NCBI RefSeq assembly: GCF_018860525.1
Contig: NZ_JAHKPM010000033.1
Span: 1 to 41,087 of the forward strand
Origin: Vibrio hepatarius
GTDB taxonomy: Bacteria > Pseudomonadota > Gammaproteobacteria > Enterobacterales > Vibrionaceae
DNA: 41,087 nt
Direction: 5' to 3'
Made by a program: the position numbers and the translations under genes. Shown in pieces: positions 1 to 8,810 of this stretch; position 1 is the first letter of the stretch; the number at the start of each line of letters is the position of its first letter. Under the pieces are notes generated by a model, which saw nothing but the letters and a program-made list of their open reading frames with translations, ran no database searches and was not told the DNA's origin.

Positions 1-1
1 C

Positions 2-550
2 GCTACAACTGCAGTTGTAGGGGGTCTTGGAGCCGCTGCTGTCGCCGTTCCTTTTATTAAATCTTGGAACCCCAGTGAGAAAGCAAAAGCTGCGGGTGCT
101 CCTGTGGAAGTTGAAATTGGTAAGCTTGAAGAAGGACAGATGGTTCGTGTTGAATGGCGCGGTAAACCGGTATGGGTTGTCCGTCGGGCGCAGCCTGTGG
201 TTGATGGATTAAAAAACATCGACGGTCAACTTCGTGATCCTGCTTCTGGTGAAGAACAGCAGCCGGCCTATGCTCAAAATGCTTACCGATCAATTAAGCC
301 TGAGTATTTTGTTGCGGTAGGAATTTGTACTCATTTGGGTTGTTCGCCAACCTATTTACCTGATACTTTTAGCGAACAAGTCCAAGGTGTTAAATCTGGT
401 TTCTTTTGTCCTTGTCATGGCTCCAAATTTGATATGGCTGGGCGCGTTTTTCAGGGGGTGCCTGCACCTCTGAATCTTGTTGTTCCCAAGCATATGTATC
501 TAACGGATACCAGGATTATCATCGGTGTTGATGAAGAAGGAGAAGCATGA
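2..550 (+). CDS. petA: Ubiquinol-cytochrome c reductase Rieske iron-sulfur subunit (5' partial)
   Basis: The Rieske [2Fe-2S] subunit of the cytochrome bc1 complex takes an electron from ubiquinol at the Qo site and passes it to cytochrome c1 on the periplasmic side of the inner membrane. The reading frame is open from base 2, so the N terminus lies outside the window. The visible part starts inside the Ala/Val-rich membrane anchor, goes through the hinge and then the Rieske domain. Both cluster-binding motifs are intact: CTHLGC (Cys and His ligands) and CPCHGS, followed by the G-x-P-A-P-L segment typical of the Pro loop. The stop overlaps the petB start as ATGA, so the genes are translationally coupled. 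An ATG at 104 is internal and is not the start. Confidence 0.96.
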   Translation, partial: ATTAVVGGLGAAAVAVPFIKSWNPSEKAKAAGAPVEVEIGKLEEGQMVRVEWRGKPVWVVRRAQPVVDGLKNIDGQLRDPASGEEQQPAYAQNAYRSIKPEYFVAVGICTHLGCSPTYLPDTFSEQVQGVKSGFFCPCHGSKFDMAGRVFQGVPAPLNLVVPKHMYLTDTRIIIGVDEEGEA

Positions 551-1815
551 TGCAATCTCTATTTGATTGGGTGGAAAAACGTCTACCCGCAATTAATGCT
601 TACAAGAAACACCTTTCAGAATACCCAATGCCCAAAAACTTCAACTTTTGGTATTTATTTGGTTCATTAGCAATGCTGGTCTTAGTAAACCAACTTTTGA
701 CGGGCGTTTGGTTAACGATGAATTATGAGCCGTCGGGTGATGGAGCCTTTGCTTCAATAGAATATATCATGCGTGATGTAGACTATGGCTGGCTACTTCG
801 TTATATGCACTCTACGGGAGCTTCTGCGTTTTTTGTTGTTATATACCTGCATATGTTCCGCGGTTTGATCTATGGCTCCTACCAGAAACCACGAGAGCTA
901 TTGTGGATTTTTGGTATGTTGATTTTCCTAGTGCTGATGGCTGAAGCTTTTATGGGATATTTGTTGCCTTGGGGACAAATGTCGTATTGGGGAGCGCAGG
1001 TTATTATTTCCTTATTTGGCGCGATTCCAGTTATTGGTGATGATCTGACACTTTGGATCCGCGGTGATTATGTTATTTCGGGAGCAACACTTAACCGTTT
1101 CTTTGCGCTGCACGTGATTGCTTTACCTATTGTTTTGCTGTTGCTCATTGCGCTCCATGTTCTAGCATTACATGAAGTAGGATCGAATAATCCAGACGGA
1201 ATTGAAACAAAATTGCCCAAAGGCAGCATGGGTGAGGGTTACGAAACGCAATTTACATTTCACAAAGACTATACCAAAAAGTATGACATTATCGATTCAA
1301 TACCTTTCCATCCATATGGAACGGTGAAGGACTTGATCGGGGTCGCTGGATTTTTATTTTTATTCTGTTACGTATTATTCTTCAATCCAGAAATGGGTGG
1401 GTATTTCCTTGAACCGCCTAACTTTGAAGCCGCTAATCCTCTAAAAACACCGGAACACATTGCACCTGTATGGTATTTTACTCCCTTTTACGCAATTTTG
1501 CGTGCCGTACCTGATAAACTCATTGGTGTTATTGCTATGGGCGCATCAATAGTTGTTCTATTTGTTCTTCCATGGCTAGATCGCTGTAAAGTTCGCTCTT
1601 ATCGTTACCGTAGCAAGTTTCATTTGTTTAACATCATCCAATTTACGATCAGCTTTGTTGCTTTGGGTGTCCTTGGCGCGCTTCCAGCTACGCCAACGTA
1701 TACCTTGCTAGCTCAGATCTTCAGCTTAGCTTACTTCATGTTCTTCGTGTTGTTGTACTTTTACAGTAAAAACGAAGCGACTAAGCCACTACCAGAAAGG
1801 GTGACCTTCAAATGA
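547..1815 (+). CDS. petB: Cytochrome b subunit of the bc1 complex
   Basis: The membrane-embedded cytochrome b carries hemes bL and bH and forms both quinone sites of the bc1 complex. The 422-residue protein is full length. The four heme ligands appear as two pairs in helices B and D: His88/His102 and His189/His204, with the expected 13-14 residue spacing. PWGQMSYWG follows in the Qo region. The C-terminal half has the usual additional helices. The Qo-site tetrapeptide that is PEWY in mitochondria reads PVWY here (APVWYFTPFYAILRA). The gene starts inside the petA stop and ends with TGA overlapping the petC ATG, so petABC is one coupled operon. Confidence 0.97.
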   Translation: MMQSLFDWVEKRLPAINAYKKHLSEYPMPKNFNFWYLFGSLAMLVLVNQLLTGVWLTMNYEPSGDGAFASIEYIMRDVDYGWLLRYMHSTGASAFFVVIYLHMFRGLIYGSYQKPRELLWIFGMLIFLVLMAEAFMGYLLPWGQMSYWGAQVIISLFGAIPVIGDDLTLWIRGDYVISGATLNRFFALHVIALPIVLLLLIALHVLALHEVGSNNPDGIETKLPKGSMGEGYETQFTFHKDYTKKYDIIDSIPFHPYGTVKDLIGVAGFLFLFCYVLFFNPEMGGYFLEPPNFEAANPLKTPEHIAPVWYFTPFYAILRAVPDKLIGVIAMGASIVVLFVLPWLDRCKVRSYRYRSKFHLFNIIQFTISFVALGVLGALPATPTYTLLAQIFSLAYFMFFVLLYFYSKNEATKPLPERVTFK

Positions 1816-2549
1816 AAAAATGGATTGTAACTTTATTTGCAATGCTGCCTTCTCTGGTGATAGCAGCAGGAGCGAATGTACCACTAGATAAAGCAAACAA
1901 TGATCTTAGTGATCAAGCTTCATTACAAAATGGTGCTAAATTGTTTATGAATTATTGCTTCGGTTGTCATTCATCTCAATATCAGCGTTATGAGCGTGTG
2001 GCTCGTGATATAGGTATTCCATTAGATTTACTCAAAGAAAACCTGATTTTTGATCCGAATGTTAAAGTCGGCGAATTGATGGAGAATGCTATTCCAGATG
2101 AGGCCGCGGCTAAGTGGTTTGGCGCTGCACCTCCAGATCTTACTTTAGTGGCTCGAGTGCGCGGCGTTGATTGGTTGTATACCTATCTTCGTTCATTCTA
2201 TGCAGACTCTTCTAGACCATTTGGTGTCAATAATATCGTTTTTCCAAGTGTTGGTATGCCGCATGTGCTTGAAGAGCTTCAAGGGATACCTAAGCCTATT
2301 TACGAAACGAAGGTTATCAATGGTCAAGAACACCAAGTTGTGGTTGGTACTGAAAGTGATGGAACTGGTGAGTTGAATCAAGAAGAGTACGATGACGCTA
2401 TTAGAGACTTAGTAAACTTTCTTGAGTATTCAGGAGACCCAGTTAAATTGGAGCGCCATGCGTTAGGGTGGTGGGTAATGGCATTCTTGGTGATTTTCAC
2501 CATCGTTGTTGTGTTGCTCAAGAAAGAGTATTGGCGTGATGTCCATTAA
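1812..2549 (+). CDS. petC: Cytochrome c1
   Basis: Cytochrome c1 accepts the electron from the Rieske cluster and delivers it to soluble or membrane cytochrome c. The 245-residue product has an N-terminal signal peptide (MKKWIVTLFAML..., cleavage probably after the Ala residues near 18-22). It has a single c-type heme motif CFGCH at 49-53. A Met in the segment PSVGMPHVLEEL (about 150) is the likely axial ligand, and a C-terminal membrane anchor near 220-236 is followed by basic and acidic residues. It is the last gene of petABC and is followed within about 45 bp by a strong hairpin terminator. Confidence 0.96.
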   Translation: MKKWIVTLFAMLPSLVIAAGANVPLDKANNDLSDQASLQNGAKLFMNYCFGCHSSQYQRYERVARDIGIPLDLLKENLIFDPNVKVGELMENAIPDEAAAKWFGAAPPDLTLVARVRGVDWLYTYLRSFYADSSRPFGVNNIVFPSVGMPHVLEELQGIPKPIYETKVINGQEHQVVVGTESDGTGELNQEEYDDAIRDLVNFLEYSGDPVKLERHALGWWVMAFLVIFTIVVVLLKKEYWRDVH

Positions 2550-2591
2550 TTGTGCTATTATGCTGTGCTAATTCCGAGTTTTATTGTTGAT

Positions 2592-2618
2592 AATGGAGGC
2601 TAAGCCTCCATTATTTTT
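2592..2618 (+). terminator. Rho-independent terminator of petABC
   Basis: A perfect 9-bp stem AATGGAGGC / GCCTCCATT with a TAA loop (2592-2612) is followed by ATTTTTAT. It ends 28 bp before the sspA start, so sspA must either have a promoter between 2550 and 2645 or be reached by read-through. Confidence 0.88.
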
Positions 2619-2645
2619 ATGTCTGTATGTGTGCTGGAGGGCTCC

Positions 2646-3281
2646 ATGGCTGTAGCTGCCAATAAACGTTCTGTGATGACTCTATTTTCAAGTGCATCTG
2701 ATATGTATAGCCATCAGGTCCGTATCGTCCTGGCTGAGAAAGGTGTAAGTGTTGAAGTTGAATTAGTCGATGAAGCAAACCTTCCTGCTGAATTGATTGA
2801 ACTGAACCCTTATAAATCAGTACCTACTTTGGTTGACCGTGAGTTGGCTCTATATGACTCAAAAATCATTATGGAATACCTCGATGAGCGCTTTCCTCAT
2901 CCACCATTGATGCCTGTTTATCCTGTTGCGAGAGGAAACAGTCGTCTTATGATTTATCGCATTGAGAAAAACTGGTACTCGCTTGCAGAGAAAGTTACTA
3001 AAGGTAATTCTGAAGAAGCTGAAGCTGCACGTAATAAATTGCGTAATGATCTGCTTACTCTCGGCCCAGTATTTGCTGAGTTTGAATACTTTATGAGTGA
3101 AGAATTTAGCTTAATTGATTGTTACTTAGCTCCACTGTTATGGCGTTTGCCGCAGTTAGGTATCGATTTGGTTGGACCTGGTTCTAAAGAACTGAAAGTT
3201 TACATGAACCGTGTTTTTGAACGTGATTCATTTTTGGCTTCCTTAACTGAAGCTGAGCGTGAAATGCGTCTGAGTCGCTAA
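2646..3281 (+). CDS. sspA: Stringent starvation protein A (GST-fold RNA polymerase-associated protein)
   Basis: SspA is a glutathione S-transferase-fold protein that binds RNA polymerase and affects stationary-phase and stress transcription. The translation from MAVAANKRSVMTLFS matches E. coli SspA closely along its length (211 residues), including the VPTLVDREL segment of the thioredoxin-like domain and the C-terminal FERDSFLASLTEAEREMRL. An in-frame ATG at 2619 would add nine residues. The start at 2646 is preferred because GGAGG (2636-2640) lies six bases before it and because homologues begin there. sspB follows 12 bp downstream, giving the usual sspAB pair. Confidence 0.95.
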   Translation: MAVAANKRSVMTLFSSASDMYSHQVRIVLAEKGVSVEVELVDEANLPAELIELNPYKSVPTLVDRELALYDSKIIMEYLDERFPHPPLMPVYPVARGNSRLMIYRIEKNWYSLAEKVTKGNSEEAEAARNKLRNDLLTLGPVFAEFEYFMSEEFSLIDCYLAPLLWRLPQLGIDLVGPGSKELKVYMNRVFERDSFLASLTEAEREMRLSR

Positions 3282-3293
3282 TTTGGAAGCGAA

Positions 3294-3788
3294 ATGGACA
3301 TAGCAAACATGACACCACGTCGACCATATATGTTAAGAGCATTTTATGACTGGTTGGTAGATAGCGATTTGACACCTCACATAGTTGTAGCAGCAACGTT
3401 ACCAGGTGTTCATGTACCAGTCGAGTTTGTTCAAGATGGACAAATCATTTTAAATATTGCTCCCCGTGCTGTAGGTGATTTAGATCTCGGTAATGAAGCA
3501 ATCACGTTTAACGCCCGTTTTTCTGGCCGCCCACATAGCGTCATAGTCCCACTTTATGCAGTGCAAGCTATTTATGCGCGTGAAAATGGAGCGGGAACTA
3601 TGTTTGAGCCAGAAGATGCCTATATGGATGATGTTGAAGAACTTGATGAGCAATCACCATCAGTAGATATGCACGATAGTGAGAGTTCTGGGCTGTCATT
3701 AGCTACTGAGCTTTCAAATGATGACTCAACACCTGATGATGAGCCACCTAGACCGAAAGGTCGACCAAGCCTAAGGGTTGTTAAATAG
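3294..3788 (+). CDS. sspB: ClpXP protease specificity-enhancing factor SspB
   Basis: SspB is the adaptor that delivers ssrA-tagged stalled-translation products to ClpXP. The 164-residue protein has the folded substrate-binding domain (TPRRPYMLRAFYDWL at the N terminus, IVLNIAPRAVG-like core, YARENGAGTMFEPE). A long acidic, low-complexity linker runs from about 108 to 148. The C-terminal ClpX-binding tail ends LRVVK. The linker is rich in Asp, Glu and Ser, as expected for a flexible tether. The gene is 12 bp behind sspA, and a bidirectional terminator separates it from the convergent dolP. Confidence 0.95.
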   Translation: MDIANMTPRRPYMLRAFYDWLVDSDLTPHIVVAATLPGVHVPVEFVQDGQIILNIAPRAVGDLDLGNEAITFNARFSGRPHSVIVPLYAVQAIYARENGAGTMFEPEDAYMDDVEELDEQSPSVDMHDSESSGLSLATELSNDDSTPDDEPPRPKGRPSLRVVK

Positions 3789-3816
3789 CAAAAAGCTAAT
3801 TAGCAAAAACCAAAAG

Positions 3817-3840
3817 AAGCAGCGTAAGCTGCTTTTTTAT
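3817..3840. terminator. Bidirectional terminator between sspB and dolP
   Basis: The stem AAGCAGC / GCTGCTT with a GTAA loop (3817-3834) is followed on the plus strand by a T run. On the minus strand its other side gives TTCTTTT. The dolP stop codon lies within the T tract, so one hairpin can serve both convergent units. Confidence 0.85.
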
Positions 3841-4415
3841 TTGTCTTTGTTATCGATTTGAAAAGCTTTAATCACTTGTTTTACCCCGGACACATTTCTT
3901 GCGACATCAACGGCAACGTCGGCTTGCTCTGGAGTGAGATAACCAAGTAAAAAAACTTCTTTATCTTCGGTAATAACTTTGACTTTTACGCCATTGAGTT
4001 TTTTGTCGGTCAGTAGAGCGGATTTAACTTTAGTTGTTATCCAGCTATCATGGCTAATCTGGCCGATAGAAAGTGGTTTCTTGATCCTAATCTGATTATG
4101 TATTTTCTTTACACCCTTTACATCGTTGACTTTAGATAAGAAGTTATTCAGAAGCTCGGAGTTACTTGCTTGGCCTATTAACACAACAGTACCATCATAA
4201 GAACTGGCTGAAACTCTCACCTCATGCTGAAAAGGCGATTTATTGGTAATTCCAGCGACTTCAAATTCGATATTGTTATCATCCCAAATTTCTTGCGTTG
4301 TACGGGTGTCGGTTACTATATTCGCAGTTGTTGCCGCGCCAGCAACAAATAAACCTGCGCACCCCGTGGTGCCCAATAGCAAGCAGCTAGCCAGTAGTAT
4401 GTTTAAACTTTTCAT
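3837..4415 (-). CDS. dolP: BON-domain outer-membrane lipoprotein DolP (YraP)
   Basis: DolP is a two-BON-domain lipoprotein of the outer membrane that supports envelope integrity and the BAM machinery in E. coli. The 192-residue product has a lipoprotein signal; the likely lipidated residue is Cys19 in LGTTGC, though Thr at -3 is not the ideal lipobox residue. BON domain 1 runs from about 48 to 120 (with the YDGTVVLIGQA strand) and BON domain 2 from about 122 to 188 (WITTKVKSALL..., EVFLLGYLTPEQA, VSGVKQV). It lies three bases behind diaA at the end of lpoA-yraN-diaA-dolP, the same order as in E. coli. Confidence 0.93.
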   Translation of the reverse strand: MKSLNILLASCLLLGTTGCAGLFVAGAATTANIVTDTRTTQEIWDDNNIEFEVAGITNKSPFQHEVRVSASSYDGTVVLIGQASNSELLNNFLSKVNDVKGVKKIHNQIRIKKPLSIGQISHDSWITTKVKSALLTDKKLNGVKVKVITEDKEVFLLGYLTPEQADVAVDVARNVSGVKQVIKAFQIDNKDK

Positions 4416-4418
4416 GGG

Positions 4419-5009
4419 TTATTCATCGTGAGCTGGAAATAAAACTTGGTCAATAAGATCGCATAAGCAGTGTAGTGTCACCATATGTACCTCGTGAATT
4501 CTTGCCGTTCTGTGAGATGGAATCCTAATTTCAACATCATCATCACCTAATAAGCCTGCCATTTCACCTCCATCTTTACCTGTAAAAGCAATAATGGTCA
4601 TATCGCGTGTAACAGCTGCTTCCATTGCTTTGATGATGTTTTTACTGTTACCGCTGGTGGAAATGGCTAAAAGTATGTCACCGGCTTGGCCAAATGCACG
4701 AACTTGCTTTGAGAAAATTTCTTCATAGTGATAGTCATTTGCGACTGCGGTCAATGTTGTGTTATCAGCTGTTAATGCCATAGCCGGTAAGCTAGGGCGT
4801 TCAGTTTCAAAGCGGTTGAGTAGGCATGAGACGAACTGCTGAGCATTAGAAGAGGAGCCGCCATTGCCGCAACATAAGATCTTATTGCCATTTAACAAAC
4901 TAGAGACCATGGCCTGTGCTGCGTGGGTAATAGCATCTGGCAGCGCTTCTGCGGCTGCAATCTGAATCTGAATACTTTCTGTAAAGCTATCTTTAATGCT
5001 GTCTAGCAT
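4419..5009 (-). CDS. diaA: DnaA initiator-associating protein DiaA (SIS domain)
   Basis: DiaA is a tetrameric SIS-fold protein that binds DnaA and promotes its assembly at oriC, which helps keep replication initiation on time. The 196-residue sequence has the full SIS domain (about 30-180), with the phosphosugar-type loops [11 protein letters not shown] and [11 protein letters not shown]. It resembles GmhA as well. The context next to yraN and dolP and the 196-residue length favour DiaA rather than the heptose isomerase. It sits between yraN (four bases away) and dolP (three bases away) in one minus-strand operon. Confidence 0.92.
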   Translation of the reverse strand: MLDSIKDSFTESIQIQIAAAEALPDAITHAAQAMVSSLLNGNKILCCGNGGSSSNAQQFVSCLLNRFETERPSLPAMALTADNTTLTAVANDYHYEEIFSKQVRAFGQAGDILLAISTSGNSKNIIKAMEAAVTRDMTIIAFTGKDGGEMAGLLGDDDVEIRIPSHRTARIHEVHMVTLHCLCDLIDQVLFPAHDE

Positions 5010-5012
5010 TGA

Positions 5013-5381
5013 TTATCCTTGAGTTATTGCGTTTTTTATCCATTCGATTTGTTGGCCTTGTTGATGAATGGCCATAATATCAAAACGAAAGTCAGTATTA
5101 TGAACGGATCTATTTTGCTTTATCAACCATACATTGGCAGCTTTGACGAGTTTAAGCATTTTGCTTTTAGTCACTGTTTCTGCAGCGTGGCCAAAGTACT
5201 GGCTTGAACGGTAGCGCACTTCGACAAATACTATAGTAGCGCTTTCCTGCATTATAAGATCGAGTTCACCTCCTTTGAAATGAAAGTTTTTCTCGATTGT
5301 TGAAAGCCCTTGACGGATCAAATATTGTTCCGCCATGGATTCGTAGTGTTCACCACTTTGACGTTTAGTCAGTATGGCCAT
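5013..5381 (-). CDS. yraN: UPF0102 family protein YraN (predicted endonuclease-like fold)
   Basis: YraN is a conserved small protein with a restriction-endonuclease-like fold; its cellular role is not firmly established. The core pattern GGELDLIM...TIVFVEVRYR carries the acidic residues and Lys/Arg position of that fold. Starting at MAILTKRQSGEHYES gives 122 residues, in line with homologues. A longer in-frame start at 5468 would overlap lpoA by more than 100 bases and add sequence with no family resemblance, so it is rejected. The chosen start still overlaps the 3' end of lpoA by 17 bases, which suggests translational coupling. Confidence 0.88.
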   Translation of the reverse strand: MAILTKRQSGEHYESMAEQYLIRQGLSTIEKNFHFKGGELDLIMQESATIVFVEVRYRSSQYFGHAAETVTKSKMLKLVKAANVWLIKQNRSVHNTDFRFDIMAIHQQGQQIEWIKNAITQG

Positions 5382-7179
5382 ATTCGGTCCAACTAATTTC
5401 ACGCTGTACGACACAATTTTGGTCGAGACTGAGTATTCCTGTATTACCTTGTAATGAGTAGCCTTCAACTACTTTCATTTGTGGTAGTTGCTCCATCAAT
5501 AAATAAGCATCCATACCTAGAGCTTGGAGACGTTTCTCTGTATTGGAATCTTTAGGCCATAACTGTTCCATTTGAGTTTCAAGCGATTCATTGGGTTGAA
5601 TCAGTAATGGAATATCGCTATACATCACTCCTGTTAAATCTTCATATTGTTGTCGACCACTATTACTGCGCGAATTTGAAAATAACTTGGGTGGTACAGC
5701 ATCAGGATTAACAGCGACTTCGATAAAAGGCTTAATTAACGTAAGTTCTGAACTCCCTGCAACAATATAGACGGCATCGATATCCCGTCTACTTCGTGGC
5801 TGTGTTTTAAGAGGAATGTTAAGCAATGATTCCATTTGTGCGATGTGTTGCTGACTTTCCTGCAAACCAAATACTTTATTTATATCTTTCTGAAGTTGGT
5901 GCTTATCCCCAAATAAATTTACAGCCAATTGATTGCTACTGTGCATTTTCCATTCTTGTTCAAAGGCTTCAACGACACGTGAACCTAAATTTCCTTGTGG
6001 CGCGAGAATGAGTGGGTAACGATAACCTTGAGCATATAAATGCTTTGCTGCTTGGGATACTTCTTGCTCTGGTGAAAGAGCGAGGTAGCAAGTATTATTA
6101 CCAGGCTCTAAGTTATCAGGAATGTTTAGAGCAAGAGTGGGAAGAGGGCTCGAGAAAGTAGATTGCGCTTGAGTTAGCTTATCAATGTTGCTTTTGACTA
6201 GTGGACCTACAATAAAATCAATGTGCTTTTCGACTAATTTTTGTTCAAGTTGTTCGACTGTGATGCTATTTGTATCTACGATGGTTAAGCTCGCATTTTC
6301 ATCACGTTGACTATCATTCATCATTTCTAGGATAAAACCATCACGAATCAATTGTGCTTGTTTGGAGTATTTGCCAGATAGCGGGAGTAGTAGTGCTGTA
6401 TTGACCGGTTTTGTTACCTCAAGGTTAAGAATGTCAATGATTCCTTGAGGGGTATTTTTTGCCGCAGGGTGATTTGGATTTTCCTCAAGCCATTTCTCGA
6501 GTGTATTTTTAAGCTGAGCTAGATTGGTTGATAGAGTTTTAGTATAGATAGACAACTGAAGCCATCCATCTAATACTTCTTCATCGTGATTAGCGGAGTG
6601 TTTCGTAATTTGATATTGATTATATTGATTTAAATTATCCCAAATACTTTGTGAAATGCTGCTCTGCTGTGAAGGCTGAACATAATTGGCTGATGCTACA
6701 AGCTCGCGAGCTGCTTCAAAGTAGTTGCTTTGCTGATTGAAAAGCTTGGCTCTGATTTGATGGTATGACTTCCATTGTGTGTCGGCTAATTTCCATGATG
6801 AGTCAAAATTTAGCTTACTCCTCGCTTCATCATATTGTCCTTGTTTAATTAATAGCTTTGCTCGTGATAACTGCCATTCTGCTTGTTGCATGTGGGAAAG
6901 GTTTTGTCGAGCTAGGCGCTGTAATAATAAATCACTTTTAGTGGCATCATTTGATTTTATCGCTGATTTTAAAGCCATGATTAACCAATCATTTTGAATG
7001 TCACCTTGGCTACTATCTGCTCGCATTAAATAAGTACGTGTTGACTGATTAGGTGAAAGTGTAATATCTACGTTTGTCTGTTTAGACGGCCCTGTAGAAC
7101 AGGCTGACAAAATGACAGCGAGGGCTACAGGAGTCAGTATGCGTGTTACACTGAGTCTCTTGTGGTTTTTCATGGCCAT
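5365..7179 (-). CDS. lpoA: Penicillin-binding protein activator LpoA (outer-membrane lipoprotein)
   Basis: LpoA is an outer-membrane lipoprotein that reaches through the periplasm to activate the peptidoglycan synthase PBP1A. The 604-residue product begins with basic residues and a hydrophobic stretch ending in the clean lipobox LSAC (Cys27). The N-terminal part (about 30-250) is Gln/Leu-rich and TPR-like. The C-terminal part (about 255-600) is a periplasmic-binding-protein-like domain beginning VNTALLLPLSGKY. The start is MAMKNHKR at 7179; an ATG two codons later is an equally possible start. It is divergent from rsmI, with only 63 bp between the two start codons. Confidence 0.94.
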   Translation of the reverse strand: MAMKNHKRLSVTRILTPVALAVILSACSTGPSKQTNVDITLSPNQSTRTYLMRADSSQGDIQNDWLIMALKSAIKSNDATKSDLLLQRLARQNLSHMQQAEWQLSRAKLLIKQGQYDEARSKLNFDSSWKLADTQWKSYHQIRAKLFNQQSNYFEAARELVASANYVQPSQQSSISQSIWDNLNQYNQYQITKHSANHDEEVLDGWLQLSIYTKTLSTNLAQLKNTLEKWLEENPNHPAAKNTPQGIIDILNLEVTKPVNTALLLPLSGKYSKQAQLIRDGFILEMMNDSQRDENASLTIVDTNSITVEQLEQKLVEKHIDFIVGPLVKSNIDKLTQAQSTFSSPLPTLALNIPDNLEPGNNTCYLALSPEQEVSQAAKHLYAQGYRYPLILAPQGNLGSRVVEAFEQEWKMHSSNQLAVNLFGDKHQLQKDINKVFGLQESQQHIAQMESLLNIPLKTQPRSRRDIDAVYIVAGSSELTLIKPFIEVAVNPDAVPPKLFSNSRSNSGRQQYEDLTGVMYSDIPLLIQPNESLETQMEQLWPKDSNTEKRLQALGMDAYLLMEQLPQMKVVEGYSLQGNTGILSLDQNCVVQREISWTEYGHTD

Positions 7180-7242
7180 AAGTTATTAGCTATTTCCGTA
7201 CAAAATTTTATCTATATTAATCGTTGAAGTGATGGTAAACAA

Positions 7243-8106
7243 ATGACAGATAAAAAAACCTTACTAACTGAGGTTCCAGCTCTCTACATTGTCCCGACGC
7301 CAATTGGCAATTTAGGTGATATCACTCAACGGGCACTTGATGTTTTAACTAAAGTTGATCTTATTGCTGCTGAGGATACTCGTCATACCGGCAAACTACT
7401 ATCGCACTTTGGTATCTCGACGAAAACCTTCGCATTGCATGATCATAATGAGCAGCAAAAAGCGCAAGTTTTAGTTGAGAAAGTGTTAGCTGGGTACTCT
7501 ATTGCACTTGTTTCTGATGCTGGTACTCCGTTAATTAGTGATCCAGGGTATCACGTAGTCACAAAATGTCGTCAGGCTGGCGTTAAAGTTGTACCACTTC
7601 CAGGACCATGTGCTGTAGTGACAGCTTTAAGTGCATCTGGTTTACCTTCGGATCGTTTTAGTTTTGAAGGATTTTTGCCAGCTAAGAGCAAAGGCCGAAA
7701 GGATAAATTTCTCGAAATATCAACAGTTGAACGTACCTGTGTTTTCTATGAATCTCCACATAGGATCCTTGATTCTTTACACGACATGTTAGACATTCTT
7801 GGCCCTGAGCGAGAGGTTGTATTAGCTAGAGAACTGACAAAAACGTTTGAAACGATCCAGGGGTTACCACTTGCTCAATTAGTTGAATGGGTAGCCGCTG
7901 ATGAAAACCAGCAAAGGGGTGAAATGGCGCTACTTATTCATGGATATCGTACTGTTGCTGATGATTCTTTACCAGAGGAAGCGACACGAACGCTTACTAT
8001 TTTAACTAAGGAGTTGCCCCTTAAGAAAGCGGCGGCTTTGACAGCAGAGATATATAATTTAAAGAAAAATGCGCTTTATAAATGGGGTTTAGAGCATCTT
8101 GATTAG
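7243..8106 (+). CDS. rsmI: 16S rRNA 2'-O-ribose C1402 methyltransferase RsmI
   Basis: RsmI methylates the 2'-OH of C1402 in the decoding centre of 16S rRNA using S-adenosylmethionine; RsmH, encoded nearby, adds the base methylation at the same nucleotide. The 287-residue protein has the tetrapyrrole-methylase fold motifs: [15 protein letters not shown] near 14-28, [27 protein letters not shown] and FYESPHRI. The start is supported by its match to homologues and by the divergent lpoA upstream. It lies directly before rnpB. I see no convincing terminator directly behind it. Confidence 0.95.
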   Translation: MTDKKTLLTEVPALYIVPTPIGNLGDITQRALDVLTKVDLIAAEDTRHTGKLLSHFGISTKTFALHDHNEQQKAQVLVEKVLAGYSIALVSDAGTPLISDPGYHVVTKCRQAGVKVVPLPGPCAVVTALSASGLPSDRFSFEGFLPAKSKGRKDKFLEISTVERTCVFYESPHRILDSLHDMLDILGPEREVVLARELTKTFETIQGLPLAQLVEWVAADENQQRGEMALLIHGYRTVADDSLPEEATRTLTILTKELPLKKAAALTAEIYNLKKNALYKWGLEHLD

Positions 8107-8195
8107 AGGTCGATCAGTATTTAGATGTTTTTGACCTGTATACGTTGGTTTTTTCATCAGTTAGTAGTTGGATTTCATCATATCTGTGATCTCGC

Positions 8196-8224
8196 TAGAC
8201 ACTGGATGCCAATGCCGATACAAT
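8196..8224 (+). promoter_or_regulatory. Sigma70-type promoter of rnpB
   Basis: TAGACA (8196-8201), a 17-bp spacer and TACAAT (8219-8224) form a near-consensus promoter. It places the transcription start about seven bases on, at 8231-8232, exactly where the RNase P RNA 5' strand begins. Confidence 0.8.
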
Positions 8225-8231
8225 CTGCCTC

Positions 8232-8626
<395 letters not shown>

Positions 8627-8631
8627 ATTCG

Positions 8632-8668
8632 AAACCCATCATAGCGTTAGTGTTATGATGGGTTTTTT
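8632..8668 (+). terminator. Rho-independent terminator of rnpB
   Basis: The 12-bp stem AAACCCATCATA (8632-8643) / TATGATGGGTTT (8654-8665) is followed by a T run. It lies six bases after the mature 3' end of the RNA. Confidence 0.9.
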
Positions 8669-8810
8669 GCTTTTTATTGACGAACTTACTGCTATAAGCA
8701 CTAAACTTAGCGCAATATCACGTGTCCGATTTTGCATGGGTGGTCATCCACCACGAAATCAGTACACTGGATAGTTTTAGCGTCGGTGCAAGAGCGAGAT
8801 ATATAATACA
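8669..8810 (+). other. Intergenic region before the dcw cluster; no mraZ
   Basis: These 142 bp between the rnpB terminator and rsmH are too short for mraZ and contain no MraZ-like reading frame. A TTGACG at 8677-8682 could be a -35 box but has no good -10 at the right spacing. A small hairpin GGTGG-TCAT-CCACC lies near 8743-8756. TATAAT at 8802-8807 is too close to the rsmH ATG (8811) and lacks a -35 box. The promoter of the cluster therefore remains unassigned. Confidence 0.5.

Noticed and set aside
2619..2645. Upstream in-frame ATG for sspA
   Set aside because: The GGAGG ribosome binding site and the family start both point to ATG at 2646.
5382..5468. Extended N terminus of yraN
   Set aside because: The extra 29 residues overlap lpoA coding sequence and do not resemble the family.
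8802..8807. TATAAT directly before rsmH as a promoter -10
   Set aside because: No -35 box at usable spacing and the start would fall inside the coding sequence.
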